A stretch of DNA of 64,000 nucleotides from Actinomyces ruminicola. Its GTDB lineage: Bacteria > Actinomycetota > Actinomycetes > Actinomycetales > Actinomycetaceae. Position 1 is the first letter of the stretch. Each line of letters starts with the position of its first letter. Below, piece by piece: positions 54,194 to 62,812 of the stretch. The notes beneath the pieces are model-generated. The model was not told the origin of the DNA and made no database searches. It worked only from the letters and a program-made list of their open reading frames with translations. The position numbers and the translations under genes were made by a program. Where the stretch lies: positions 84,577-148,576 of the forward strand of contig NZ_FNIM01000007.1 in NCBI RefSeq assembly GCF_900103885.1, in the 5' to 3' direction.

Positions 54194-55555
54194 CTAGAGG
54201 GCGGCGACGGCGGCCAGGCCGCGCTCGAGGTCGGCGATGATGTCGTCGACGTGCTCGATGCCGATGCTCAGGCGCACCGTGCCGGCACTGATACCCGCGC
54301 GGTTCAGCTCCTCGTCGGTCAACTGGGAGTGGGTGGTCGTGGCCGGGTGGACACACAGGGAGCGGACGTCGCCGATGTTGGCGAGGTTGGAGAACAGGGA
54401 CAGCGCGTCTATGAAGGCGGCGCCCGCCTCGCGGCCACCGACCAGGTCGAAGGCGAACACGCTGCCTGCGCCGCGCGGGCAGTACTTGCGGTGCAGCTCG
54501 TAGTAGGGGCTGGACTCCAGCCCGGCGTAGCGCACCTCGGCCACCTCGGGCCGGCCCTCGAGCCAGCGGGCGACGGCGAGGGCGTTGTCCACGTGGCGCT
54601 CCATGCGCAGGGAGAGGGTCTCGACGCCCTGGGCGAGCAGGAAGGAGTCCATGGGGCTCGCGGCGAAGCCGAGGTCGCGCTGGCCGGCCGTGTGGGCTCG
54701 CAGGATGAAGGCCATATTGCCCAGCGGGCTGCCGACGCCGAGGTCGCGCGCATAGACGAGGCCGTTGTAGGAGGGGTCGGGGGTGTTGAAGGCGGGGAAG
54801 CGCTCGGGCTGAGAGGCGTAGTCGAAGTTGCCGGAGTCGACGATCACGCCCATGACGGTGGAGCCGTGTCCGCCGAGGAACTTGGTGGCCGCGTGGACGA
54901 TGATGTCCGCTCCCCATTCGAAGGGCCGGGTCAGGTAGGGGGAGGCGACGGTGTTGTCCACCACCAGTGGGATGCCGAGCGCGTGCGCGGCCTCGGCGAT
55001 GGGCTCGATGTCGAGGATGTCGCCCTTGGGGTTGGGGATGGACTCGCCGAAGAAGCAGATGGTGCGCTCGTCGGCCAGTGCGGCCCAGGCGTCCGGGTCG
55101 CCGGGGTCGGTCACGAAGCGCGTCTCGATGCCCAGCTTGGGCAGGGTGTGGTTCAGCTGGTTGACGGTGCCGCCGTACAGGGAGGGGGAGGCGACGATGT
55201 TGCTGCCCTGCCCGCCCAGGGTGAAGAAGGTCAGGGCCTGCGCGGCCATGCCCGAGGCGACCAGGTGGGCGCCGATGCCGCCCTCGAGCGCGGCGATGCG
55301 GCGCGCGACGATCTGGTTGGTGGGGTTGTCCAGCCGCGTGTAGATGGGGCCCAGCGACTTCAGGTCGAAGCGGTCGGCGGCCTCCTGGGCGTTGGGGAAG
55401 ACGAAGGAGGTCGACTGGTAGATCGGAATGGCCCGGGCGCCGGTTTCGGAGTCGGGGGTGTGGCCGGCCTGGACCTGCATGGTCTCGAAGTGCCAGCCGG
55501 TCGGGTCTGCGGGGGAGGGGACGTGCCCCGGGTTGCGGGACGGTGCTTCAGCCAT
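54194..55555 (-). CDS. metY: O-acetylhomoserine sulfhydrylase
   Basis: A 453-residue PLP enzyme that makes homocysteine from O-acetylhomoserine and sulfide. Features are the N-terminal ETMQVQAGHTPDSETGARAI, IYQSTSFVFPNAQEAADRF, the PLP-lysine loop HAATKFLGGHGSTVMGV, and the C-terminal LCVHPATTTHSQLTDEEL that is typical of OAH sulfhydrylases. Length fits the family (about 430-450). AAGGAG lies 5-10 nt before the ATG. It works with metX (52268). Confidence 0.95.
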   Translation of the reverse strand: MAEAPSRNPGHVPSPADPTGWHFETMQVQAGHTPDSETGARAIPIYQSTSFVFPNAQEAADRFDLKSLGPIYTRLDNPTNQIVARRIAALEGGIGAHLVASGMAAQALTFFTLGGQGSNIVASPSLYGGTVNQLNHTLPKLGIETRFVTDPGDPDAWAALADERTICFFGESIPNPKGDILDIEPIAEAAHALGIPLVVDNTVASPYLTRPFEWGADIIVHAATKFLGGHGSTVMGVIVDSGNFDYASQPERFPAFNTPDPSYNGLVYARDLGVGSPLGNMAFILRAHTAGQRDLGFAASPMDSFLLAQGVETLSLRMERHVDNALAVARWLEGRPEVAEVRYAGLESSPYYELHRKYCPRGAGSVFAFDLVGGREAGAAFIDALSLFSNLANIGDVRSLCVHPATTTHSQLTDEELNRAGISAGTVRLSIGIEHVDDIIADLERGLAAVAAL

Positions 55556-55566
55556 GAGAGCTCCTT

Positions 55567-55596
55567 GATCGGTGACAGATCGGTGCCAGATCGGTG
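55567..55596 (-). promoter_or_regulatory. three helically phased direct repeats before metY
   Basis: GATCGGTG occurs at 55567, 55578 and 55589 (plus-strand numbering), exactly 11 bp apart, immediately upstream of and partly overlapping the metY ribosome site. On the coding strand they read CACCGATC. One-turn spacing suggests cooperative protein binding or a translational control element. Confidence 0.45.
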
Positions 55597-55873
55597 GCCG
55601 GCCGCGCGAGGTTTCCGGGCTGCGGAGGGCGGGGGACCGGCCGGATCTGTGGGGGAAACGCTACCGCAACGCAACATGTGACGAATGCCACGCAGGTGCG
55701 GCGCGTGTCGTAGATCCGCTTGATTCCGGGGTTAGTGGTAGGTGCTGCGGCTCGTGTGACTGTTGTGAAACCTGTTGTTCCTGTTTCTCATGTGCGCGTT
55801 GATGGGTACGGTATGCGAGAACACCCGGGGTGCGTCGGTCAAGGAGGCGCGCCGGAACACGTACGGAGAACCT
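55597..55873 (+). promoter_or_regulatory. divergent region between metY and the NlpC/P60 gene
   Basis: A 277-bp region of moderate GC. No SAM riboswitch core was recognised on the metY side, and no clear c-di-AMP (ydaO) core on the other. GGAGA about 5 nt before GTG 55874 is the likely ribosome site. Confidence 0.3.
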
Positions 55874-57343
55874 GTGAGCACGACCCATCGCCCGCGCCGC
55901 TCAAGCGCACCCCTGCGCGCGAGCCTGATCGCCGCGGCACTCGCACTCGCCGTCACGCTCACCCCGGCTGTCGCCGATGAAGTGACCCAGGACGACATCG
56001 ACCGCGCCAAGTCCGCCGAGCAGACGACGGAGGCATCCATCGCCTCGCTTGAGGCCTCCTTGGCTCAGCTGAGCGCAACGACCGCCGCCGCCGAGGTCGA
56101 GGCCGCCGCCGCCAACGAGGACTACCTCACCGCGCTCGACGAGCTCGACGCCGCCACCACCGACGCCGAGAACGCGCAGGCCGCCGCCGACGCCGCCGCC
56201 GAGGAAACGGATGAGGCGCGCACCGACCTGGGGGCCGTCGTCGCCGAGACCTACGAGCAGGGCAGTGCCGGCACCCTGGACTCCCTGGCGCCCTACCTGT
56301 CCGGTCAGTCCCTCGGCGACGCCACCGACGTCAGCGTCGCCCTGGATCGTGCCGGGGAGAACACCGACTCCCAGCTGCAGAGCGTCGAGGCCCTGCAGGC
56401 GGTCGCGGACACCATGCAGTCCATCGCCGACTCCAAGGTGGAGGCCAAGCAGACCGCCGCCGACGCCGCCGCCACCGCCAAGGCCGACGCCGACGCCGCC
56501 GCCGCGGCCGCACAGGCGGCACAGGCCTCCGCCGAGACCGAGCGCGCCAGCCTCATCGCCCAGCTCGCCGAGCAGCGCAACACCACCGTTGAACTGGAGA
56601 CCGCCTACCAGGAGCAGCTGGAGGCGGAGCGCAAGGCGCGCGAGGAGGCCGCAGCCAAGGAGGCGGCTGAGCAGGCCGCCCGCGAGCAGGCCGCTCAGGC
56701 AGAGGCCGCCCGCAACAATGAGCAGCAGGGCGCGCAGACGCCGTCCGGTTCCTCCGAGGCTGCCTCGGGCTCCTCATCCGGGTCGTCCGCGCCCTCGTCG
56801 TCCTCCGGCTCCTCATCCCAGTCGGCGCAGAGCCAGCAGTCCTCGGGCGGCGGTTCGTCTTCGTCGGCTGGATCCTCGTCCGGTTCGTCGTCCCAGGGCT
56901 CGTCGTCCGGGAGCTCCTCCGGCTCCTCCTCACAGAGCTCGCGGCAGACGGCCACGACCACCAGCGCCTCGACGTCGGGCGGCTCCGCCAGCGCGGCGAT
57001 TTCTGCGGCATACACCTACATCGGCGTGCCCTATGTGTGGGCGGGCGAGTCCTACGGCGGCGTCGACTGCTCGGGCCTGACCATGCTGTCCTACCGGGCG
57101 GCGGGCGTCTACCTGACTCACTCATCCCGGGCGCAGTACGGGCAGGGGGCGCTGATCCCGCTGTCCAGCGCCCAGCCTGGTGACCTGGTCTTCTGGTCCT
57201 CCAACGGCACCCAGTCCGGCATCTACCACGTGGCCATGTACCTGGGTAACGGTCAGATGATCGAGGCGCCCACCTTCGGCTACACGGTGCGCGTGACCTC
57301 CATGCGCTACTCCGGGATCATGCCCTACGCCGTGCGGCCCTGA
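55874..57343 (+). CDS. secreted NlpC/P60 peptidoglycan hydrolase with coiled coil (RipA-like)
   Basis: A 489-residue exported protein. A signal peptide (RASLIAAALALAVTLTPAVADE) is followed by long Ala/Glu-rich coiled coils (about residues 37-270), a Ser/Gly-rich linker of about 90 residues, and a C-terminal NlpC/P60 domain with catalytic Cys in YGGVDCSGLTMLSYRAAG (near residue 398) and His in GIYHVAMYLG (near 452). Coiled-coil NlpC/P60 proteins split daughter cells by cutting peptide stems and are usually held inactive by the coil. The GTG at 55874 gives a clean signal peptide; upstream codons in frame do not. Confidence 0.93.
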   Translation: MSTTHRPRRSSAPLRASLIAAALALAVTLTPAVADEVTQDDIDRAKSAEQTTEASIASLEASLAQLSATTAAAEVEAAAANEDYLTALDELDAATTDAENAQAAADAAAEETDEARTDLGAVVAETYEQGSAGTLDSLAPYLSGQSLGDATDVSVALDRAGENTDSQLQSVEALQAVADTMQSIADSKVEAKQTAADAAATAKADADAAAAAAQAAQASAETERASLIAQLAEQRNTTVELETAYQEQLEAERKAREEAAAKEAAEQAAREQAAQAEAARNNEQQGAQTPSGSSEAASGSSSGSSAPSSSSGSSSQSAQSQQSSGGGSSSSAGSSSGSSSQGSSSGSSSGSSSQSSRQTATTTSASTSGGSASAAISAAYTYIGVPYVWAGESYGGVDCSGLTMLSYRAAGVYLTHSSRAQYGQGALIPLSSAQPGDLVFWSSNGTQSGIYHVAMYLGNGQMIEAPTFGYTVRVTSMRYSGIMPYAVRP

Positions 57344-57391
57344 GCGGCCGACGCCGTGGGCGCCGGGCCCGCCCAGGGCCGCCGGCCCCGG

Positions 57392-57892
57392 TCAGTGCCC
57401 CTCGCGGGCGATGCGTGCGGCCTCGCGCTCATAGGACCGGCGGATCTCCTCCTCGGCCTCCTCACGGCCGACCCAGTGGGCCCCCTCGACGCTCTTGCCG
57501 GGCTCGAGGTCCTTGTACACCTCGAAGAAGTGCTGGATCTCCAGGCGGTGGAACTCGGAGACGTCCTCGATGTCGGTGCGCCAGGAGGCGCGCTGGTCGC
57601 CGGCGGGCACGCACAGGACCTTGTCGTCGCCGCCCTTCTCGTCGCGCATGCGGAACATGCCCAGGGCGCGGCAGCGGATGAGGCAGCCGGGGAAGGTGGG
57701 CTCCTCCAGCAGCACCAGGGCGTCGAGCGGGTCCCCGTCCTCGCCCAGCGTGTTGTCGATGAACCCGTAGTCGTCCGGGTAGCGGGTGGAGGTGAACAGC
57801 ATCCGGTCCAGCTTGATGCGCCCGGTGGTGTGGTCGAGCTCGTACTTGTTGCGGTTCCCCTTGGGGATCTCAATCGTGACGTCGAATTCCAC
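57392..57892 (-). CDS. ppa: inorganic pyrophosphatase (family I)
   Basis: A 166-residue soluble pyrophosphatase. The metal-binding signature [16 protein letters not shown] is present, along with [13 protein letters not shown] at the N-terminus and the C-terminal [15 protein letters not shown] 57892 yields the canonical [12 protein letters not shown] start and has GGAG 6 nt upstream; the longer frame was rejected. Pyrophosphate removal would pull biosynthetic reactions forward, and the enzyme shares its substrate with PPDK (36400). Confidence 0.96.
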   Translation of the reverse strand: MEFDVTIEIPKGNRNKYELDHTTGRIKLDRMLFTSTRYPDDYGFIDNTLGEDGDPLDALVLLEEPTFPGCLIRCRALGMFRMRDEKGGDDKVLCVPAGDQRASWRTDIEDVSEFHRLEIQHFFEVYKDLEPGKSVEGAHWVGREEAEEEIRRSYEREAARIAREGH

Positions 57893-58135
57893 GGGTGACT
57901 CCGTATCTCGCGTTGTCTGCGGGTGTGGGCGCCCCGATCGGTCGGGACGCCTGCCGACCCCCGACACGACGAGGACGGCGTCGCGCCGGAAGGGCCGGTC
58001 CGATGGCACTAGTGTGGACTACGACGGCGCATCCGGCGGGAAAAGCGATGCGGCCCGCCATGGACGTGGCCGTATTTGTCCGACTCGGACGCGCCCGCAC
58101 ACCGCATCAACGTCCGCCCGACCTCCGGAGGAGCC
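57893..58135 (+). other. divergent intergenic region before dacB
   Basis: GC-rich 243-bp gap. GGAGGAG ends 2-3 nt before GTG 58136 and fixes the dacB start. No other feature is recognised. Confidence 0.4.
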
Positions 58136-59530
58136 GTGCACAAGGCCCAGATCGCAGCCCTGACGGCAGCCACGCTCGTCGTCGTCGGCGCCTATTACGG
58201 CCTGGCCGACGCCCTCGACCTGGTGCCCGGCGTGCTGACCGCCTCGCCCGCCGACTACGCGGTGCAGCCCTTCCCCACCGCCTCCGCCGCCCCGCAGGAG
58301 CCCGAGGCCGCCTCCGGTCTGGATGCGGACGCGCCCGTCCCCGACGCCGCCGAGCTGGCCGCGCTGGCCGAGACGCTGGCCGGAGACAGGCGCGTCGGGG
58401 AGGGCACCACCGGCGTGTCGATCATGGACGTGACCAGCGGCGAGGAGCTGGTGGACCACGGCGCCTCCACCGCCCTGACTCCCGCCTCCTCCAACAAGCT
58501 GCTGGTGGCCTGGGCGGCCCTGTCGCTGATGGGCGCCGACCACACCCTGGAGACCAGGGCCGTCCTGGACGGCAGCACCGTCACCCTGGTCGGCGGCGGC
58601 GACGTCCTGCTGTCCGACGACGCCGGCGATCCGGACGCCACCGTCGGCCGCGCCGGCCTGGGCGACCTGGCCCGCGCCGCCGCCGCGCAGCTCCAGGAGC
58701 AGGGCGTCACCAGCGTGTCCGTGGCCCTGGACGACACCCTGTTCACCGGCCCCACCTGGAACAGTGCCTGGGCGGACGGCAACGAGTCCTGGGTCGCCCC
58801 CATCCAGCCGCTGATGGTGGACGTGACCGCCTACCCCTCCGGCGGCTATCCGGTCGACCCCGCCCTGGAGGCCGCCCAGACCTTCGCGGAACACCTGCGC
58901 AAGGCCGGTATCGAGGTGACCGGCACCGTCAGCCGGGCCGCGGCCGGTGAGGCCGCCACCGAGATCGCCGCCGTCACCTCCGCCCCGCTGGCCGACACCC
59001 TGGCCGTCTCCCTCAAGGCCTCGGACAACACCATGACCGAGGTCGAGGGACGGCTGGTGGCTCTGGCAGCCGGGGAGGAGGCCAGCTTCGACGGCGCCTC
59101 ACGGGCCGTGCTCAGCCGGCTGCGGGACGACGGCTTCGACACGTCCGGCGTGACCCTGCGCGACTCCTGCGGCCTGGCCCTGGGGAACAAGGTCCCCGCC
59201 CGGCTGCTCGCCCAGATCATCGCCCGTGCCTCCGCGGCCGACGCCGGCACCGTGGGCCGCAGCCTCATGACCGCGCTGCCGGTGGGCGGACTGGACGGGA
59301 CGCTGGACGACCGCTTCATCGGCATCTCCGGCGCCGGCACCGTGCGCGCCAAGACCGGCTCCCTGGACACCGTCGCCTCCCTGACCGGCACCGTGGTCAC
59401 CGCGGACGGGCGACTGCTGGCCTTCAGCGTGATCGTGGACGGCTTCGCCGAGGGCGGCCTGTACTCCGCCCGCCTGGCCATCGACGACGACCTGGTCTCC
59501 CCGCTGGCCGCCTGTGGCTGCGGGGGCTGA
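58136..59530 (+). CDS. dacB: D-alanyl-D-alanine carboxypeptidase/endopeptidase (PBP4 class)
   Basis: A 464-residue class C low-molecular-weight penicillin-binding protein with an N-terminal signal-anchor (IAALTAATLVVVGAYYGLAD). The active-site motifs are SSNK (SxxK, near residue 120), SDN in KASDNTMTEVEG (near 297) and KTG in RAKTGSLDT (near 405). It trims pentapeptide stems or cuts cross-links in the wall. GTG 58136 follows a strong GGAGGAG site. The metalloprotease and hpt genes downstream are its usual actinobacterial neighbours. Confidence 0.94.
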   Translation: MHKAQIAALTAATLVVVGAYYGLADALDLVPGVLTASPADYAVQPFPTASAAPQEPEAASGLDADAPVPDAAELAALAETLAGDRRVGEGTTGVSIMDVTSGEELVDHGASTALTPASSNKLLVAWAALSLMGADHTLETRAVLDGSTVTLVGGGDVLLSDDAGDPDATVGRAGLGDLARAAAAQLQEQGVTSVSVALDDTLFTGPTWNSAWADGNESWVAPIQPLMVDVTAYPSGGYPVDPALEAAQTFAEHLRKAGIEVTGTVSRAAAGEAATEIAAVTSAPLADTLAVSLKASDNTMTEVEGRLVALAAGEEASFDGASRAVLSRLRDDGFDTSGVTLRDSCGLALGNKVPARLLAQIIARASAADAGTVGRSLMTALPVGGLDGTLDDRFIGISGAGTVRAKTGSLDTVASLTGTVVTADGRLLAFSVIVDGFAEGGLYSARLAIDDDLVSPLAACGCGG

Positions 59531-59542
59531 GGGGCAGGCGGC

Positions 59543-60631
59543 GTGAGTAGGCAGCCGGATGGCGGTACGGCGGGGCGCAGCGCGGCCGACGGCGTCGACT
59601 GGGACGGCGCGCTGCGGCTCGCGCGGGTGGCCACCCCGGCCGGGCCGCAGGTGCCCGGGGCGGCCCGCCGCGGCGTCGTCGCGCTGCTGCGCCGCAGCGC
59701 CGACGACGCCATCCCCTGGGCGGCCCGCATCACCGGACTGAGCCGAGCGGCCCGGGAGGCGGCGGACACCACCCGGGTGCTGGTGGTGGATCGGGTGGGC
59801 GTGCAGCGGGCCAATGCCGCCTTCCTGGGCGCCCTCATGGGGCGGGTGCCGGACCCGGATGCACAGCACGGCCTGCTCGCCCCCGTCTCCCGCAGGCTCG
59901 TCACCGGCGCGGTGGCCGGCCTGCTCGGCCTGGTTTCCGCCCGCGTGCTCGGGCAGGTGCTGCCCGCCGGGGACGGCGAGCCCGGCCCCCGCATGCTGCT
60001 GGTGGCTCCCAATGTGCTGGAGCTGGAGCGGCGCCGCGACCTGGACCGACTCGACCTGCCCGCCTGGGTGACGCTGCACGAGGCCGCCCACGTCCTCCAG
60101 CTGGCCGCCGCCCCCTGGCTGACCGGTCACCTCGCCGCGCAGGTGAGCGAGGTCGCCACCGCGCTGATGCGCGCGCCCGGGGCGGGCGAGCCCGGCGGCC
60201 TCACCCGCCTGGCCCGGGCGCTGCGCGCTGATGCCTCCGCACGGCCCGGCGAGCCCTCGGCGCTGCTCACCGACCGCCTCGGTGCGGCCGAGCGGGAGCG
60301 GCTGGCCGCCGTCGCCGCCACCATGGCCCTGCTGGAGGGGCACGCCGAGGCGGTGCTGGACGCCGTCGAGCCCAGCCACATGCCGTCGGTCCACCGGCTG
60401 CGCGCGGTGCTGGGGCACTCCCAGGAGAGCGCGGCGGGCACGCTGCTCGAACGCGTGCTGGGCGTGGAGGCCAAGCAGATGCAGTACGCGGACGGCGCCG
60501 CCTTCGTGCGCGGCGTCGTCGGCCGGGTGGGGCACGCGGGGCTCAACGTGGTGTGGCGGGCGCCGGGGAACCTGCCCCGGCCCGAGGAGATCGCCCGGCC
60601 GCAGGCCTGGATCGAGCGGATGGGCCTGTAG
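59543..60631 (+). CDS. zinc-dependent metalloprotease-like protein (DUF2342, F420-associated family)
   Basis: A 362-residue protein of the DUF2342 family with a conserved HExxH: LPAWVTLHEAAHVLQLAAAP, and a downstream EGHAEAVLDAV that may provide the third zinc ligand. Members occur in actinobacteria between dacB and tilS/hpt; function is unproven. GTG 59543 lies 12 nt after the dacB stop, so they are co-transcribed. Confidence 0.88.
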   Translation: MSRQPDGGTAGRSAADGVDWDGALRLARVATPAGPQVPGAARRGVVALLRRSADDAIPWAARITGLSRAAREAADTTRVLVVDRVGVQRANAAFLGALMGRVPDPDAQHGLLAPVSRRLVTGAVAGLLGLVSARVLGQVLPAGDGEPGPRMLLVAPNVLELERRRDLDRLDLPAWVTLHEAAHVLQLAAAPWLTGHLAAQVSEVATALMRAPGAGEPGGLTRLARALRADASARPGEPSALLTDRLGAAERERLAAVAATMALLEGHAEAVLDAVEPSHMPSVHRLRAVLGHSQESAAGTLLERVLGVEAKQMQYADGAAFVRGVVGRVGHAGLNVVWRAPGNLPRPEEIARPQAWIERMGL

Positions 60632-60844
60632 CACGGGCCGGGGTGTGCGGATGCGGCGGGTCGCGGCGCGAGGGAGGCCCCCGGGACTGCACGCGTCGTG
60701 CACAACCGGGCCGTCCGGCCCGGGATCGGGCGGTGCGCGGTGTGAAAGGATGCGGGTGGGACTGGAGCCCGCGCGTCGGCCCGACGCCGCCCCAGCCGCC
60801 GCCAGTTGCTTGCCGGACGCTCAGCGGAAACGAGGAACTCATAC
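60632..60844 (+). other. intergenic gap where tilS is usually found
   Basis: In many actinobacteria tilS lies here, between the metalloprotease and hpt. This 213-bp gap has no trace of it. CCGGGCC (60706-60712) pairs with GGCCCGG (60717-60723) around a 4-nt loop and may be a terminator or attenuator. No Shine-Dalgarno is obvious before hpt beyond ACGAGGAA. Confidence 0.45.
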
Positions 60845-61399
60845 ATGGATGCCGCGGACATGGGACAGGACCTGCAGCAGGTGCTCATCACCGAGGAGGA
60901 GATCAACCAGCGGCTGGATGAGATGGCCGCCCAGATTGACGCCGACTACGCCGGGCACGACCTGCTGCTGGTGGGTGTGCTCAAGGGGGCCGTCTACGTG
61001 ATGGCGGACCTGTCCCGGCGGCTGCACCGCTCGGTGCCGATGGACTGGATGGCGGTGTCCTCCTACGGCTCGGGCACCAAGTCCAGCGGGGTGGTGCGCA
61101 TCCTGAAGGATCTGGACGCCGACATCACCGGCCGGCACGTGCTGGTGGTGGAGGACATCATCGACTCCGGCCTGACGCTGTCCTGGCTGCTGGGCAACCT
61201 GTCCAGCCGCGGCGCGGCCAGCGTGGAGATCGCCACCCTGCTGCGCAAGCCGGAGGCGGCCAAGGTGGATGTGGACGTCAAGTACGTCGGCTTCGACATC
61301 CCCACCGAGTTCGTGGTCGGCTACGGGCTGGACTACGCGGAGAAGTACCGCAACCTGCCGTTCATCGGCACCCTGCGCCCGGAGGTGTACGGGGGCTGA
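60845..61399 (+). CDS. hpt: hypoxanthine phosphoribosyltransferase
   Basis: A 184-residue purine-salvage enzyme converting hypoxanthine or guanine plus PRPP to IMP or GMP. The PRPP loop is HVLVVEDIIDSGLTLSWLLG, with SSYGSGTKSSGVVRILKDLD as the flexible loop and VGFDIPTEFVVGYGLDY near the C-terminus. ATG 60845 gives the expected length. The family's usual downstream neighbour, ftsH, is absent; a cas6 gene on the other strand follows. Confidence 0.96.
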   Translation: MDAADMGQDLQQVLITEEEINQRLDEMAAQIDADYAGHDLLLVGVLKGAVYVMADLSRRLHRSVPMDWMAVSSYGSGTKSSGVVRILKDLDADITGRHVLVVEDIIDSGLTLSWLLGNLSSRGAASVEIATLLRKPEAAKVDVDVKYVGFDIPTEFVVGYGLDYAEKYRNLPFIGTLRPEVYGG

Positions 61400-61466
61400 G
61401 GCCGTGGGCTTGGGCCGGGTGGAGCCGGCGCGCCTGGGGCCGCGCCGGGCATGTGTCCAACGATTG

Positions 61467-62279
61467 TCAGGGCAGGGGGTCGGGGATGACGTCGATCACG
61501 CCCATGCCGTAGGCGGTGTGTGACCCGACGTTGGTGTAGCGCGCCAGGGCCATTAGCCGGGAGAATGCGGCCGTGGTCGGAGTGCCGGTGGGGCCGCAGA
61601 TGCGCAGTTCGCCGGCACGGGCGGGGATGCGCCGGTCAGCAAGTCGGCCGCGCCGGTCGCGGCGGGGCATGCCCAGGCCGACGTCGACGGCGTGGGTGGC
61701 GTCCTCCATGGCCAGGAGCCGTTCCAGGTGTGCATGCTCCGGCAGCGTGGGCGCGGTTTGGGGTGACCAGCGGCGCCAGCGGCTGTGGAGGCTGGTCGCC
61801 AGGGATGTTGGGGTGATGCCGGGCGAGTGTCGGCCCCGGGTGGTGAACACGGTGGGGGACAGCAGCTGGATGCTCCAGGCGTTGTGCTCGCAGGTGGCGG
61901 CCAGTTCCTCCCAGGAGGACTGCTCGAGCACCTGCGCTTCCAGGGCGGCGGCGAGGACCGTGTGCTCGGCGCCGTCGCCGAGCGGCAGTACGCCGCCCCA
62001 GGCGAGCCAGGCGTCGAGCGTGTCCAGGAGGTGATCGTTCAGGATACGCAGCTCGATTCCGATCATGCCCGGCGACTCGTCCATCTGGCCCAGGCAGTAG
62101 GGCTTGGGGCCGGGGGCGTCGTGCGGCGTGCGGTGGGCCAGGCTGGGCAGGTGCCGGGCGCGTGCGGGGGATATGCCCGCGGGCAGATCCAGTACGTGGC
62201 CCCAGGCCGCGTGGAGACGTCGGGGTGTGGCGTGGACGCGGGCGTCGACATCGAAGCGGATGTACACGGTAGCGGGCAC
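61467..62279 (-). CDS. cas6: CRISPR-associated endoribonuclease Cas6
   Basis: A roughly 270-residue Cas6-type RNase that would cut the CRISPR transcript inside each repeat. The C-terminal ferredoxin-like domain ends with the hallmark glycine-rich loop ALARYTNVGSHTAYGMGVID. The N-terminal half (ATVYIRFDVDARVHATPRRL) forms the first RAMP fold. GTG 62279 is favoured because AGGAGG lies 7 nt upstream; GTG 62285 is only 1 nt from it. It is divergent from the array at 62813. No cas1, cas2 or effector genes are in the window, so the rest of the system must be beyond 64 kb or elsewhere. Confidence 0.85.
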   Translation of the reverse strand: MPATVYIRFDVDARVHATPRRLHAAWGHVLDLPAGISPARARHLPSLAHRTPHDAPGPKPYCLGQMDESPGMIGIELRILNDHLLDTLDAWLAWGGVLPLGDGAEHTVLAAALEAQVLEQSSWEELAATCEHNAWSIQLLSPTVFTTRGRHSPGITPTSLATSLHSRWRRWSPQTAPTLPEHAHLERLLAMEDATHAVDVGLGMPRRDRRGRLADRRIPARAGELRICGPTGTPTTAAFSRLMALARYTNVGSHTAYGMGVIDVIPDPLP

Positions 62280-62285
62280 GGTCAC

Positions 62286-62812
62286 GCCTCCTGTGGTCTT
62301 GGACGCGTGTGCGTCACGACGTTGTGTGCGACGGCGGCGCGGTCAGGCGTGCCGCGCCGAGGTCATTTTGGCACCGATCTGGTGGTGGCGGGGATGTACA
62401 GGTGTATTAGTTCTTGGCGCATTTCGACGAAGTGTGTCGTTGTGCGGGGTGATGGGCCGGGCCGGGGCGGCGCCGGGAGGGGCGGCGTGACCGCGCCGGG
62501 AGGGCGGCGAGCGTGATACGGCTGTGGCGTGTGGTGCTGTTGGGGCGTGTGTGCCTGGTGTGGCGTGCGCCGGGAGGTCACAATTTGGTCTACGGTACAA
62601 AGATTGGTACGTTTTGACCCCGACTTTTCCGCATGACTTCGTTGAAAGTTGGTGGCTGGAGGGGCCTGGAGGGGTGTCGGTGGCGCTTGGCTTGTTTCCA
62701 ACGAAAGGTGGTAGTTTTGGGGTGGTGCCAGTCGGTCCCGTGGGGTGCTTGCGGGGCCGGTGGCGATCTCGCCTCTGGAAGTGGCGGTATGACGCGGTTT
62801 CCAGGGGTAGGG
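62286..62812. promoter_or_regulatory. cas6-array intergenic region, presumed CRISPR leader
   Basis: This 527-bp stretch lies between cas6 (leftward) and the first intact repeat (rightward). Its middle (about 62575-62700) is AT-richer, with TTTTGACC and GTACAAAGATTGGTAC segments. Because the intact repeats are on this side and the degenerate ones at the far end, it should hold the leader. No gene is recognised. Confidence 0.55.

Noticed and set aside
55556..55700. SAM riboswitch before metY
   Set aside because: I could not find a SAM-binding core; the visible feature is direct repeats, not a multi-helix aptamer.
55597..55873. c-di-AMP (ydaO) riboswitch before the NlpC/P60 gene
   Set aside because: Such switches precede wall-hydrolase genes in actinobacteria, but the conserved core blocks were not recognisable here.
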